Of a stretch of 64,000 nt of DNA, positions 9,206 through 17,771 are shown in pieces; the first letter of the stretch is position 1, and each line of letters begins with the position of its first letter. A program made the translations under genes and the position numbers. The stretch spans positions 349,607-413,606 of the forward strand of contig NZ_SMLL01000006.1 of NCBI RefSeq assembly GCF_004681965.1. Direction: 5' to 3'. This stretch comes from Ramlibacter rhizophilus (GTDB lineage Bacteria > Pseudomonadota > Gammaproteobacteria > Burkholderiales > Burkholderiaceae_C). The notes below the pieces were generated by a model. That model was not told where the DNA came from and did not search any database. It saw only the letters and a list, made by a program, of their open reading frames with translations.

Positions 9206-10184
9206 GCCAGCCGCGTTTCCTGAAGTACCACATGGGGCCCACGGCGCTGGCGACCATCAGGCCCAGGGCGAAGGGGTAGCCGGCGGCCCAGTCCAGCTCG
9301 GGCATGAAGCGGAAGTTCATGCCGTAGATGCTCGCGATCAGCGTCGGCGGCAGCAGGGCGACGCTGGCGACCGAGAAGATCTTGATGATCTTGTTCTGGT
9401 TGATGTTGATGAAGCCGACGATGGCGTCCATCAGGAAGTTGATCTTGTCGAACAGGAAGGCCGTGTGGCTGTCCAGGGACTCGATGTCGCGCAGGATCTG
9501 GCGCGCGTCGTCGAACTGGCCGGCCGAGAGCATGCGGCTTCGCATCATGAAGCTCACCGCGCGGCGCGTGTCCATCATGTTGCGGCGGATGCGGCCGTTC
9601 AGGTCCTCCTGGCGCGCGATGCGGCCCAGGACCTCGCCGGCGCGCTGGTCGGTCACGTCGCCGGCCAGCACCTGCTTGCTCACCAGCTCCAGCTCGTCGT
9701 AGATGCCCTCGAGGATGTCGGCCGAGTGTTCCGCGTCGGTGTCGAACAGGCTCAGGAGCACTTCCTTGGCGTCCTCGATCAGCCCAGGTGCGCGGCGCGC
9801 GCGCATGCGCAGCAGCCGGAACACCGGCACGTCCTCGTCATGGATGGAGAACAGCACGCCCTTGCTGCGCAGGCTGTCGTTGACCAGGTTCATGATGAAG
9901 GCGACGCGCACGGTGCGGAATTCGTCGTCGCCGGCGATGAGGAAGTCGCTGCGGATGTGCAGGTCGCCGTTGTCTTCCTCGTAGAAGCGGGCCGATTCCT
10001 CGATGTCCTCGTCGGTCGCGTCCTGCGGGATGGACAGGCCGAAGTACTGGCTCACCCAGCGCTTCTCCTCCACCGACGGTGATTCGAGGTCCACCCAGAT
10101 CGGCTGGAACTTCGAGAGCTCCTCGAGGGACTCGATCTCCTCCTGGAACAGCCGCCCGTTCACGAGCGTGAAGATATTGAGCAT
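9198..10184 (-). CDS. corA: CorA-type magnesium/cobalt transporter
   Basis: Pentameric inner-membrane channel for Mg2+ and Co2+. The 328-aa product begins MLNIFTLVNGRLFQEEIESL, has a large acidic cytoplasmic domain, a long stalk helix and two C-terminal membrane helices. The signature YGMNF is at 287-291 and the basic tail RKRGW follows. I chose the ATG at 10184 because the upstream in-frame extension has no family similarity. It converges with mtnN with an 8-nt overlap. Confidence 0.95.
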   Translation of the reverse strand: MLNIFTLVNGRLFQEEIESLEELSKFQPIWVDLESPSVEEKRWVSQYFGLSIPQDATDEDIEESARFYEEDNGDLHIRSDFLIAGDDEFRTVRVAFIMNLVNDSLRSKGVLFSIHDEDVPVFRLLRMRARRAPGLIEDAKEVLLSLFDTDAEHSADILEGIYDELELVSKQVLAGDVTDQRAGEVLGRIARQEDLNGRIRRNMMDTRRAVSFMMRSRMLSAGQFDDARQILRDIESLDSHTAFLFDKINFLMDAIVGFININQNKIIKIFSVASVALLPPTLIASIYGMNFRFMPELDWAAGYPFALGLMVASAVGPMWYFRKRGWLK

Positions 10185-10257
10185 GGGCTCTCGTCCGTGA
10201 CGGTGACTTCGGGTCGGCGCGGCGGGCGGTGCCTGCCGACGCTGAAAGGCGCGTGGA

Positions 10258-11472
10258 TTATGCCCGCGCAACGGTCCTGGCCGGTTCGAAGAAGGCGCGC
10301 AGTTGCGCGCCCTGCGCCGCGGCGTCGCGCTCGCCCAGAGCGATCAATGCGCGCACGAAGGGCGGCTCGAACATCAGGTAGCTGGCCAGGGGCGCGCCGG
10401 GGCCCAGGGCGCCCACGGCGCGCAGGGCCGACCGCAGCGGCGCGGGCATGTCCGCCAGGTGCTCCAGGGCCAGCGCGTCGAGCGAGCGCGAGGGCTGGAT
10501 GGACAGCACCTCCACCGGCCGGTAAGGCACGGCCGCCGCGAGCCGGGGCGGCAGTTGCGACAGGGCCCGTGTCACCCGGCGGGCCTGCTCCACGTCGGCC
10601 CGCACGGCATCGTGGAACACGCTGCCCAGTGCGTGGCCCGCGATGGTGCCGAATCCCGGGGGGCGGGCGGACGGCCCGTTCGGCAGCAGCGGCTCCGGCT
10701 GGCCGACGCCGATCACCAGCAGCTTGCCCGCCCCCAGGCGCAGCGCGGGCGAGAGGGGCGAGATCTGGCGCATGGAGCCGTCGCCGAAATGCTCGGTGCG
10801 GCCATCGACTTCGATGGGCACCGAGGGAAAGAGGAAGGGAATGGCGGCCGAGGCGAGGAGGTGCTGCGCGGTGATGGCCTGGAACTCGCCCCGGCGCCCC
10901 GGCGAGTTCCAGGGGCGGCGCCCGCCGTCGCGCGCGGTATGGCAGAAGGTCCAGTGCACGCCGGTGGAGTAGCTGGAGGCGGTGACGGCCAGCGCCTCGA
11001 TCGCGCGGCTGCGCAGCGCTCGTTCCAGTCCGCCCATCGACAGCTGGGCCTCCAGGGTCCGGGCCAGGGGCGTGGTGTCCAGGATGGCCCCCTGGCGCCG
11101 ACCCTGGCGCCACAGGTGCAGCGCCGTGGCCAGGCGCGAGGGCCGCGTCCAGGACGGCAGGTGCAGCTCGTACACCGCGCTGCTGCGAAGCTCGGACCAG
11201 AAGCCGGCGAGCCGCTCGAAGGCCGCGGCCCCGTCGGCCGCCTGCGTGGCCAGGTAGGTGGCGTTCAGCGCGCCGGCCGAGGTGCCCAGCAGGATGTCGA
11301 AGGGGAATGTGTCACCGCCCATGCACCGCGCCAAGGCCCGCAGCACGCCGGCCTGGTAGGCCGTGCGCGCCCCGCCGCCCATCAAGACCAGCGCCCGCGT
11401 GTCCGGGGCGGGGCGCAGCAGGGCGGTCTGGATGAGGGTGTCGAGCGTCATGGCCGCGGAAGCTGCGGCCAT
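10258..11472 (-). CDS. Patatin-like phospholipase (first of two in the window)
   Basis: Predicted Ser-Asp lipid acyl hydrolase. The 404-aa product has the oxyanion-hole motif GGGAR (32-36), the nucleophile elbow GTSAG with Ser65, and the Asp of FGDGS. It has no signal peptide. The start may instead be the internal ATG at 11451 (MTLDTLIQ); neither has a clear Shine-Dalgarno. It is only distantly like the second patatin at 62167-63324. Substrate unknown. These can be housekeeping phospholipases or effectors, and no secretion genes are nearby. Confidence 0.88.
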   Translation of the reverse strand: MAAASAAMTLDTLIQTALLRPAPDTRALVLMGGGARTAYQAGVLRALARCMGGDTFPFDILLGTSAGALNATYLATQAADGAAAFERLAGFWSELRSSAVYELHLPSWTRPSRLATALHLWRQGRRQGAILDTTPLARTLEAQLSMGGLERALRSRAIEALAVTASSYSTGVHWTFCHTARDGGRRPWNSPGRRGEFQAITAQHLLASAAIPFLFPSVPIEVDGRTEHFGDGSMRQISPLSPALRLGAGKLLVIGVGQPEPLLPNGPSARPPGFGTIAGHALGSVFHDAVRADVEQARRVTRALSQLPPRLAAAVPYRPVEVLSIQPSRSLDALALEHLADMPAPLRSALRAVGALGPGAPLASYLMFEPPFVRALIALGERDAAAQGAQLRAFFEPARTVARA

Positions 11473-11491
11473 GGTAGAGCAGACCTAAGGA

Positions 11492-12085
11492 TTAAGAAAG
11501 AGGTGTCTGCATGGAGGCGCGCGTATCGCACTTCAGCACGCTGGCCATGTAGCGCATGCTGGCCAGGTGGGCTTCAGTGCTCTCCGCCGCGCTGCAGTCC
11601 TCGGGAATCCAGCAGCGGAACTCGCGCAGAAAGGCGTCGGCCGCCGTCATCTGTACGCACATGTCCGTCGCCAGCCCGCAGATCACCAGTTCCGTGGCGT
11701 CCATCTCGGCCAGCAGCAGCTCCAGCGGCGAGCCGTAGAAGGCTGAGTGCCGGGGCTTGAGCACCGTCAGGTCGGCGGGCCGGGGGGCCAGCAGGCGGGC
11801 GATGTCGCCGGCGGCACCGTCGCGCCGCTGGCAGTCCTCGACGAGGAAGCGGAAGTCGGACTGCCAGGCGCCGTAGTTGTCGTTGGCATAGACCGTCGCG
11901 ACCCCTTGCTCCGCGAGGGCCTCCTTGAGCGCGGCCACGGCCCGGGCGGCCTGCAGCGCGCGGGGGGCGAGCTCCTCGGCGCCAGGGAAGTCGAGCGGGT
12001 TGATGTAGTCGACCAGGAGCAGCACGCGCGGGCTGTGCGGTGCGCTGGCGCGGTGGTGGCGGTTCTCGCGGATGGAGGCAGGCAT
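11492..12085 (-). CDS. Isochorismatase-family cysteine hydrolase
   Basis: Predicted amidohydrolase of the isochorismatase/nicotinamidase superfamily. The 197-aa product shows the Asp-Lys-Cys triad positions: the Asp of LLLVDYINPLDF, the Lys of LKPRHSAFYGS, and the Cys of CGLATDMCVQMTAADAF. The start at 12085 is fixed by CGGAGG about 8 bases upstream on the minus strand; the longer reading lacks support. It is divergent from a small unknown gene at 12237. The substrate cannot be deduced. Confidence 0.88.
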   Translation of the reverse strand: MPASIRENRHHRASAPHSPRVLLLVDYINPLDFPGAEELAPRALQAARAVAALKEALAEQGVATVYANDNYGAWQSDFRFLVEDCQRRDGAAGDIARLLAPRPADLTVLKPRHSAFYGSPLELLLAEMDATELVICGLATDMCVQMTAADAFLREFRCWIPEDCSAAESTEAHLASMRYMASVLKCDTRASMQTPLS

Positions 12086-12145
12086 GGCAGCAATCCTCCG
12101 GCCGGTGCCGGACACCGGCGGCCGGCCGGCACAGGCGGCGGGGGC

Positions 12146-12159
12146 AGGACCGGTCCTAC
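12146..12159. promoter_or_regulatory. Palindrome AGGACCGGTCCT with GTCCTAC box
   Basis: In the divergent region between 12085 and 12237 lies the perfect 12-bp palindrome AGGACCGGTCCT (12146-12157). Its right half reads on into GTCCTAC (12153-12159). A TCCTAC box also precedes the small gene at 52504, the KGG gene at 54968, and (minus strand) the gene starting at 52317. Either a regulator site or a -10-type element is possible. Confidence 0.35.
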
Positions 12160-12236
12160 ATTCCCCAGCCGAGCCGTCCGACATACCGGATGAGGCGGGC
12201 TTCCTAAAGTCCCCTCAACTGTAGAAGGAGCTGTCC

Positions 12237-12416
12237 ATGATCCACCACGCGTCCGATCCGAAAGCCGCAGGCTCCGGCTGGCGCCCGAGTGCCCCGGCAC
12301 AGGGCAAGGACGCCGTGCGCACGCGACCTGGACATGCCTGGCCCTTCCTCAGCAAGCCCCTCGAGCCCCGTCCGGTGGCGCGCGCACAGGCGCGGCGCAG
12401 CGAAGGCGGCAGCTGA
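12237..12416 (+). CDS. Small unknown protein (59 aa), first of a tandem pair
   Basis: Begins MIHHASDPKAAGSGWRPSAP and ends ARRSEGGS. It is basic and rich in Ala, Pro and Arg, with no membrane segment. It has an excellent Shine-Dalgarno, GAAGGAG, seven bases before the ATG. That ribosome site, plus a second similar small gene 25 bases later and a strong terminator after it, makes a real gene more likely than chance. No family recognised. Confidence 0.55.
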   Translation: MIHHASDPKAAGSGWRPSAPAQGKDAVRTRPGHAWPFLSKPLEPRPVARAQARRSEGGS

Positions 12417-12441
12417 TCAATATCGAATTTCCGGAGTTTCC

Positions 12442-12630
12442 ATGTCCCTCGAAGCCCTGAAGGCGCCCAAGCGCCCCATCGACGTGCCGCGCGACAAGCC
12501 CCGGGTGGACCGCGTCGAGCACGGCAACCTGGAGCGCCCTGGTGCCGTGCTGCATCCACGCGCGAGCCAGCCGGCTGCGCGCCAGCCTGCCGCCTGGGAG
12601 CGCCACGCCCGCGGACCACGCTGGAACTGA
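12442..12630 (+). CDS. Small unknown protein (62 aa), second of a tandem pair
   Basis: Begins MSLEALKAPKRPIDVPRDKP and ends RHARGPRWN. It is strongly basic and proline-rich and probably unstructured. A ribosome site CCGGAG lies five bases before the ATG. It shares composition (HPRAS and Pro/Arg/Ala tail) with the 59-aa protein just upstream. A 17-bp perfect stem follows at 12655. No function assigned. Confidence 0.55.
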   Translation: MSLEALKAPKRPIDVPRDKPRVDRVEHGNLERPGAVLHPRASQPAARQPAAWERHARGPRWN

Positions 12631-12654
12631 TCCACTCTGCGGGTCGCATTCTCC

Positions 12655-12693
12655 GGGCCGGGTGCCTCGCTGCCGTAGCGAGGCACCCGGCCC
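12655..12693 (+). terminator. Strong hairpin terminator
   Basis: A perfect 17-bp stem: GGGCCGGGTGCCTCGCT at 12655-12671, loop GCCGT, complement at 12677-12693, followed by TTGTCATGCTCTT. The T-run is weak but the stem is exceptionally stable. It closes the pair of small genes at 12237-12630. Between here and hpf lies a second inverted repeat, CCACGAA (12754-12760)/TTCGTGG (12773-12779). Confidence 0.75.
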
Positions 12694-12874
12694 TTGTCAT
12701 GCTCTTCAAGCCTTTGCGCTGCGTCAATAGCCCCTGGTAATCCCTACGCCGACCCACGAAATCGGATTGATCTTCGTGGCGCCTTTGCGCATAGTGGGCC
12801 GTCACGGATCCCTCGCGGCGGCGCCCGCACCGGACGGCCCGCCATCCCTCGGCCCCCCAACCACAGGAGATGCT

Positions 12875-13210
12875 ATGAACTTGACGATCAGCGGCCACCA
12901 CCTGGAAGTCACGCAAGCCCTTCGCAACTACGTGACGGCCAAGCTGGAGCGGATCACGCGGCACTTCGACCAGATCGAAGACATCCGGGTCCGCCTGATC
13001 ATCGAGAACGAAACCGAGAAGGACCGCCGCCAGCGCGCCGAATGCCTCATCCATGTCAAGGGGAACGATCTTTTCGCCGAAAGCGCACACGAGGATCTCT
13101 ACGCCGCTCTCGACCAGCTGGCCGACAAGCTCGACCGACTGGTCGGCCGCTACAAGTCGCGCCTGCAGGATCACCACCACGAAGCCGTCAAGCGCCTCGC
13201 GACCGCGTGA
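12875..13210 (+). CDS. hpf: Ribosome hibernation-promoting factor (short HPF/RaiA)
   Basis: Binds the 30S decoding region and helps form inactive 100S ribosomes in stationary phase. The 111-aa length marks the short form, without the long-HPF C-terminal domain. It begins [20 protein letters not shown] and carries the basic/acidic sigma-54 modulation protein fold. AGGAGA lies just before ATG 12875, so the in-frame upstream extension is rejected. It sits ahead of ptsN and hprK. In many proteobacteria rpoN lies just upstream, but here rpoN is at 41365, about 28 kb away. Confidence 0.95.
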   Translation: MNLTISGHHLEVTQALRNYVTAKLERITRHFDQIEDIRVRLIIENETEKDRRQRAECLIHVKGNDLFAESAHEDLYAALDQLADKLDRLVGRYKSRLQDHHHEAVKRLATA

Positions 13211-13340
13211 TCACCGGCGCTGCGCAGGCAGCGCCTGCGGCGGCGCCAGGGCCCCGGCCGACGTCGCCTGCCCGATGGGCCCAGGCTGAACTCCTCTTTC
13301 CGCCGGGCCTGTGGCGGGGTGCATAATCCACCTCCCAACC

Positions 13341-13808
13341 ATGAACCGCCTCGCGTCCATCCTGCCTGTCGCTCAAGTGCTCGTGAGCGTCGACGCCACC
13401 AGCAAGAAGCGGGCCTTCGAGGAAGCCGGGCTGTTGTTCGAGAACCTGCACGGTCTCTCGCGCGCGCTCGTCACCGACAGCCTGTTCGCCCGTGAACGCC
13501 TGGGCTCCACTGGGCTCGGGCATGGCGTGGCCATTCCGCACGGGCGCATCAAGGGCCTGAAGGCGCCCATGGCGGCCTTGTTCCAGCTGGCCCAGCCCAT
13601 CGGCTTCGATGCGCCGGACGAGCAACCGGTCGGCCTGCTCATCTTCCTGCTGGTGCCCGAGGCGGCCACGCAGAAGCACCTGGAAATCCTCTCCGAAATT
13701 GCCGAGCTGCTGAGCGACGCACCCTTGCGCGAGCGCATCAAGTCGAGCCAGAGCGCCGATGAACTGCATGCGTTGATCGCGAACTGGCAGTCGGCGCAGT
13801 CGGCGTGA
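13341..13808 (+). CDS. ptsN: PTS IIA-like nitrogen regulatory protein PtsN
   Basis: EIIA-Ntr phospho-acceptor of the nitrogen PTS relay, which often modulates K+ transport and stress sigma factors. The 155-aa product carries the phosphorylated His67 in [12 protein letters not shown]. The start at 13341 follows a CATAAT box at 13322-13327 by 13 bases. The stop overlaps the GTG start of hprK, a translational coupling that links the relay protein to the HPr kinase. Confidence 0.95.
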   Translation: MNRLASILPVAQVLVSVDATSKKRAFEEAGLLFENLHGLSRALVTDSLFARERLGSTGLGHGVAIPHGRIKGLKAPMAALFQLAQPIGFDAPDEQPVGLLIFLLVPEAATQKHLEILSEIAELLSDAPLRERIKSSQSADELHALIANWQSAQSA

Positions 13809-14755
13809 AACCCACCGTCGTCAGCGCCGACGTCCTCTTCGAGGACCATCGCGGGCAGCTGAAGTGGGAGTGGGTGGCCGGCCTCGGTGCTTCCGAGCGG
13901 CGCTTCGACGAGGTCGCCGTGCGGGCCGCGCGCTCGGGCGCCGACCTGGTCGGTTACCTGAACTACATCCATCCCTACCGGGTGCAGATCCTGGGCGAGC
14001 GCGAGATCGCCTACCTCACCAACGCCACGCAGGAAGACTGCGCCCGCCGAATTTCTCGCATCGTGACGCTGGAGCCGCCCGTTCTGGTGCTGGCCGACAG
14101 CCAGGTCGCGCCCGACGCGCTGGTCGCGATGTGCGAGCGGGCGCAAATCCCGATGTTCGCCACGGCCGAATCCTCGGCCTTCGTCATCGACGTGCTGCGC
14201 GCCTACCTGTCCAAGCACTTCGCCGAGCGCACCTCCATGCACGGCGTCTTCATGGACATCCTGGGCCTGGGCGTGCTGATCACGGGCGAGTCGGGCCTGG
14301 GCAAGAGCGAGCTGGGCCTGGAGCTGATCTCGCGCGGCAACGGCCTCGTGGCCGACGACGCGGTGGACCTGTACCGCATCAACCAGACCACGATCGAGGG
14401 GCGCTGTCCCGAGCTGTTGCAGAACCTGCTGGAGGTGCGCGGCATCGGCCTGCTGGACATCCGCGCGATCTTCGGCGAGACCGCGGTGCGCCGGAAGATG
14501 CGCCTGAAGCTCATCGTCCACCTGGTGCGGCGGGAGACGCTGGAGCGCGAGTACGAGCGCCTGCCCTACGAGCCGCTCACGCAGGACGTGCTGGGCGTGC
14601 CGATCCGCAAGGCCGTGATCCAGGTGGTCGCCGGACGCAACATCGCCGTGCTGGTGGAAGCGGCCGTGCGCAACACCATCCTGCAGCTGCGCGGCGTGGA
14701 CACCTACCAGGAGTTCGTCGAGCGCCACCGGCGCGCGATGGAAAAGGATTCCTAG
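13805..14755 (+). CDS. hprK: HPr kinase/phosphorylase
   Basis: Phosphorylates and dephosphorylates a serine of HPr. In betaproteobacteria without sugar PTS it is tied to the nitrogen PTS. The 316-aa product has the Walker A loop GESGLGKS at 161-168, the conserved [11 protein letters not shown] and the HprK signature [13 protein letters not shown]. It starts with GTG at 13805, overlapping the ptsN stop by 4 nt. Confidence 0.96.
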   Translation: MKPTVVSADVLFEDHRGQLKWEWVAGLGASERRFDEVAVRAARSGADLVGYLNYIHPYRVQILGEREIAYLTNATQEDCARRISRIVTLEPPVLVLADSQVAPDALVAMCERAQIPMFATAESSAFVIDVLRAYLSKHFAERTSMHGVFMDILGLGVLITGESGLGKSELGLELISRGNGLVADDAVDLYRINQTTIEGRCPELLQNLLEVRGIGLLDIRAIFGETAVRRKMRLKLIVHLVRRETLEREYERLPYEPLTQDVLGVPIRKAVIQVVAGRNIAVLVEAAVRNTILQLRGVDTYQEFVERHRRAMEKDS

Positions 14756-14771
14756 GCGAGCCGCGACCCGG

Positions 14772-15212
14772 TCAGCGGGTCGTCCGCTGCGGCCGGTGCG
14801 GGCACTGCGGCTTGGTGCAGTGCGCATACAGGCTCAGGGCGTGGTCGGCGATCTCGAAGCCCTTGAGCTGCGCCACCTCGTGCTGGCGCTTCTCGATCTC
14901 CGGGTCATAGAACTCCTCCACGCGGCCGCAGTCCAGGCACACCAGGTGGTCGTGGTGCTGGCCTTCGTTGAGTTCATAGACGGCCTTGCCGCTCTCGAAA
15001 TGGCTGCGCGAGAGGATGCCGGCCTGCTCGAACTGCGTGAGCACCCGATAGACGGTGGCCAGGCCGATGTCCGAGCGCTCCTGCAGCAGCACGCGGAAGA
15101 CGTCTTCCGCGGTCATGTGCCGTTGCGATCCCTTCTGGAACACGTCCAGGATCTTCAGCCGCGGAAGCGTCGCCTTCAGGCCGGTGCTTTTGAGTTCGTC
15201 GATGTTCGCCAT
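14772..15212 (-). CDS. fur: Ferric uptake regulator Fur
   Basis: Fe2+-dependent repressor of iron-uptake genes. The 146-aa product has an N-terminal winged helix (residues 1-85), the metal site [11 protein letters not shown] with Cys92/Cys95, and a second pair Cys132/Cys137 in the tail HCTKPQCP. The start at 15212 ([18 protein letters not shown]) matches the family start. It is divergent from bamE over 74 bp, a conserved betaproteobacterial arrangement. Confidence 0.97.
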   Translation of the reverse strand: MANIDELKSTGLKATLPRLKILDVFQKGSQRHMTAEDVFRVLLQERSDIGLATVYRVLTQFEQAGILSRSHFESGKAVYELNEGQHHDHLVCLDCGRVEEFYDPEIEKRQHEVAQLKGFEIADHALSLYAHCTKPQCPHRPQRTTR

Positions 15213-15251
15213 GGGGTCGCGTCGTGCCGGAGCCCGCAGGAGGGCGCTCGC

Positions 15252-15257
15252 TACAAT
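15252..15257 (+). promoter_or_regulatory. -10 box of bamE
   Basis: TACAAT lies 29 bases before the bamE ATG, inside the short fur/bamE divergent region. The -35 is poor. The same TACAAT hexamer precedes leuS and lptA. Confidence 0.5.
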
Positions 15258-15286
15258 CGCCCGGATCATAAAGCCACCCTCGTCCG

Positions 15287-15832
15287 ATGCCTGCCCTCCA
15301 CCCACGCCTTAGCCGGCTCGTCCTGGTGCTGGCGGCCAGTGCCGCGGTCGCCGGCTGCGGCTCGCTCAACGACGCCACCAAGCGCTTTGCCTCGAACCTC
15401 GCTCCCTACAAGCCGCCGGTGGTGCAGGGCAACTTCGTCTCGCGCGAGCAGGCCGAGCTGCTCAAGCCCGGCATGAGCCGCCAGCAGGTGCGCGAGGTGC
15501 TGGGCACGCCGCTGGTCACCAGCCTGTTCCACGCCGACCGCTGGGACTACGTCTTCACCCTGAAGCGCCCGGGCGTCCCCTCGCAGGCCCACCACCTCAC
15601 CGTGTTCTTCAAGGACAACGCGCTGGAGCGCTTCGAAGGTGAGCGCCTGCCCAGCGAGGCCGAGTTCGTCGAACAGATCGACACCCGCCGTGCCAGCGGC
15701 CCGGTGCCGGTGCTCCAGGCCACCGAGGCGCAGCTGCAGCGCTTCGGCAAGCCGGCGCCGCGCGCCGAGGAGGCGCCCGCCCCGCCGCCGGCCTCGGCCA
15801 GCTATCCGCCGCTCGAGCCGCAGGTGCGATGA
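15287..15832 (+). CDS. bamE: Outer membrane protein assembly factor BamE
   Basis: Lipoprotein of the BAM complex that inserts beta-barrel proteins. The 181-aa product has a lipoprotein signal ending AVAGC with the acylated Cys24. The SmpA/OmlA domain follows ([26 protein letters not shown]), then a proline/alanine-rich tail that is longer than in E. coli BamE. The stop overlaps the dapB start (ATGA). Confidence 0.94.
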   Translation: MPALHPRLSRLVLVLAASAAVAGCGSLNDATKRFASNLAPYKPPVVQGNFVSREQAELLKPGMSRQQVREVLGTPLVTSLFHADRWDYVFTLKRPGVPSQAHHLTVFFKDNALERFEGERLPSEAEFVEQIDTRRASGPVPVLQATEAQLQRFGKPAPRAEEAPAPPPASASYPPLEPQVR

Positions 15833-16662
15833 GCATGGCGCCCGACTCCAAGCCCGGCGCGCACCACCGCGTCGCCATCGCCGGCGTCTCCGGCCGCATG
15901 GGCCAGATGCTGGTCGAAGCGGTCCGCGACAGCGGCGACTGCCGGCTCGCCGGCGCCCTGGACCAGGCCAGCAGCCCCGCCATCGGCAACGACGCCAGTG
16001 CCTTCCTCGGCCATGCCAGCGGCGTGGCCGTCACGGCCGACCCGCGTGCCGGGCTCGCGCAGGCGCAGGTCCTGATCGACTTCACGCGGCCCGAGGGCAC
16101 GCTCGCGCACCTGCGCGCCTGCCGCGAACTGGGCGTGAACCTGGTCATCGGCACCACCGGCTTCTCGGACGCGCAGAAGGACCAGATCCGCGACGCGGCG
16201 CGTGACATCGCGATCGTCATGGCGCCCAACATGAGCGTGGGCGTCAACGTCACGCTCAAGCTGCTGGAGATGGCCGCTCAGGCCCTGGACACCGGCTACG
16301 ACATCGAGATCATCGAGGCGCACCACCGCCACAAGGTCGATGCGCCTTCGGGCACGGCGCTCAAGATGGGCGAGGTGATCGCCCAGGCGCTGGGCCGCGA
16401 CCTCAAGCAGTGCGCGGTCTATGCGCGCGAGGGCGTGACCGGCGAGCGCGATCCGTCCACCATCGGCTTTTCCACCATCCGCGGCGGCGACATCGTGGGC
16501 GACCACACGGTGCTGTTCGCGGGCACCGGCGAGCGCATCGAGATCACGCACAAGTCCGCCAGCCGCGCCACCTACGCCCAGGGCAGCCTGCGCGCAGTGC
16601 GCTTCCTGGCCGGCCGGCGCAGCGGCCTGTTCGACATGTTCGACGTGCTGGGGCTGCGCTAA
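15829..16662 (+). CDS. dapB: 4-hydroxy-tetrahydrodipicolinate reductase
   Basis: NAD(P)H reductase of lysine and diaminopimelate synthesis. The 277-aa product has the Rossmann motif GVSGRMGQ near the N-terminus, GTTGFSDAQ, and the signature [18 protein letters not shown], where His and Lys act in catalysis. It is coupled to bamE by a 4-nt overlap, and exbB starts on the very next base after its stop. Confidence 0.96.
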   Translation: MSMAPDSKPGAHHRVAIAGVSGRMGQMLVEAVRDSGDCRLAGALDQASSPAIGNDASAFLGHASGVAVTADPRAGLAQAQVLIDFTRPEGTLAHLRACRELGVNLVIGTTGFSDAQKDQIRDAARDIAIVMAPNMSVGVNVTLKLLEMAAQALDTGYDIEIIEAHHRHKVDAPSGTALKMGEVIAQALGRDLKQCAVYAREGVTGERDPSTIGFSTIRGGDIVGDHTVLFAGTGERIEITHKSASRATYAQGSLRAVRFLAGRRSGLFDMFDVLGLR

Positions 16663-17307
16663 GTGACGCTGTGGGAGCTGGCCCGCCAGGGTGACGCCGT
16701 CACGCAGGCCCTGGCCGTGCTCCTGCTGCTGATGTCCGTGGCCAGCTGGGTGGTGATTTTCTGGAAGGCCTGGCTGCTGCGCCGCGCCGTGGCGGACGTG
16801 GCCCGCGGCACGGCGCTGTTCTGGCAGTCCGCCTCCATCGACGACGCGCGCCAGGCCCTGCCGGCCTTCGACCGCAACGCCCTGGTGCTGCCCCTGGTGG
16901 AGGCGACGCAGCACCCGGCGCCGGGGCCGCTGGGCGCCTCCGGCGCGCCCGCGGTCCAGCTCACCCGGGTGCTGCGCGATGCGCTGCACGGCGTGCTGCA
17001 CCGGCTGCAGTTCGGGCAGGTGCTGCTGGCCACCGTGGGGTCGACCGCGCCCTTCGTCGGGCTGCTGGGCACGGTCTGGGGCATCTACCTGGCTCTTACC
17101 GGCATCGCCGCGGCGGGCCAGATCAGCATTGACAAGGTCGCCGGCCCGGTGGGCGAGGCGCTCATCATGACGGCCGCCGGACTGGCGGTCGCCATCCCCG
17201 CCGTGCTGGGCTACAACATCTTCGGCCGCGTCATCGCCCGCATCGAGGCCGACCTCGAAGGCTTCGCCCGCGACCTGCGGGACCTGCTGGCCGGAGCGGC
17301 GGCGTGA
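16663..17307 (+). CDS. exbB: ExbB/TolQ/MotA-family proton channel protein
   Basis: Inner-membrane proton-channel subunit that energises TonB- or Tol-type systems. The 214-aa product has an N-terminal helix (about 16-38) and two C-terminal helices around VGSTAPFVGLLGTVWGIY and AAGLAVAIPAVLGYNIFG. It begins with GTG directly after the dapB TAA, and its stop overlaps exbD. No tonB gene is adjacent, so ExbB versus TolQ rests on similarity alone. Confidence 0.85.
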   Translation: MTLWELARQGDAVTQALAVLLLLMSVASWVVIFWKAWLLRRAVADVARGTALFWQSASIDDARQALPAFDRNALVLPLVEATQHPAPGPLGASGAPAVQLTRVLRDALHGVLHRLQFGQVLLATVGSTAPFVGLLGTVWGIYLALTGIAAAGQISIDKVAGPVGEALIMTAAGLAVAIPAVLGYNIFGRVIARIEADLEGFARDLRDLLAGAAA

Positions 17308-17723
17308 GCTTCGGCCGCCTGGAGCGCACGCCGGGCGCGCGGCCTTTCAGCGACATCAACGTCACGCCACTGGTGGACGTGATGCTGGTGCTGGTGGTGA
17401 TCTTCATCCTCACCGCGCCGCTGCTGGCCAGCTCCATCCGGCTGGATTTGCCCGCCACGGAAGCGGCGCAGCCCGCCGAGGCGGCGGCCGCCATCGGCAT
17501 CACGCTGGATGCGCAAGGCCAGCTCTTCGTGGAAGGCCAGCCGGCGGACGCGGCCGGCCTGGCCGAGCAGCTGGCCGCCGCCGCGCGCCGTAACCCGGAC
17601 ACGGAAGTGCAGCTGCGCGCCGACCGCAGCGTGCCCTACGGCCGCGTGGTGGAGATCATGGGCGCCGCGCAGAAGGCCGGCCTCAACCGCATCGGCTTCG
17701 TCGCGGAGCCGGCGGCGCGCTAG
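17304..17723 (+). CDS. exbD: ExbD/TolR-family biopolymer transporter
   Basis: Partner of the ExbB-like channel. The 139-aa product has one N-terminal membrane helix after DINVTPLVDVMLVLVVIF, where the Asp in PLVDVM is the conserved proton-carrying residue, and a periplasmic domain ending YGRVVEIMGAAQKAGLNRIG. The GTG start overlaps the exbB stop by 4 nt. Confidence 0.88.
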   Translation: MSFGRLERTPGARPFSDINVTPLVDVMLVLVVIFILTAPLLASSIRLDLPATEAAQPAEAAAAIGITLDAQGQLFVEGQPADAAGLAEQLAAAARRNPDTEVQLRADRSVPYGRVVEIMGAAQKAGLNRIGFVAEPAAR

Positions 17724-17755
17724 CTTCGAGCTCGTGCTGCAGGGGAGGCCACCCC

Positions 17756-17761
17756 TACAAT
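17756..17761 (+). promoter_or_regulatory. -10-like box close to leuS ATG
   Basis: TACAAT ends 10 bases before the leuS ATG and there is no Shine-Dalgarno between, so the mRNA would have a leader of only a few bases at most. Confidence 0.45.
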
Positions 17762-17771
17762 TTGCGCCACC

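Noticed and set aside
10185..10271. N-terminal extension of corA to an upstream ATG
   Set aside because: The added residues are Arg/Pro/His-rich and unlike CorA; the ATG at 10184 gives the usual family start.
12755..12800. A sigma-54 (-24/-12) promoter before hpf, suggested by TGGCGCCTTTGC
   Set aside because: The spacing between the GG and GC elements is 7 rather than 10 bases, so it does not fit sigma-54.
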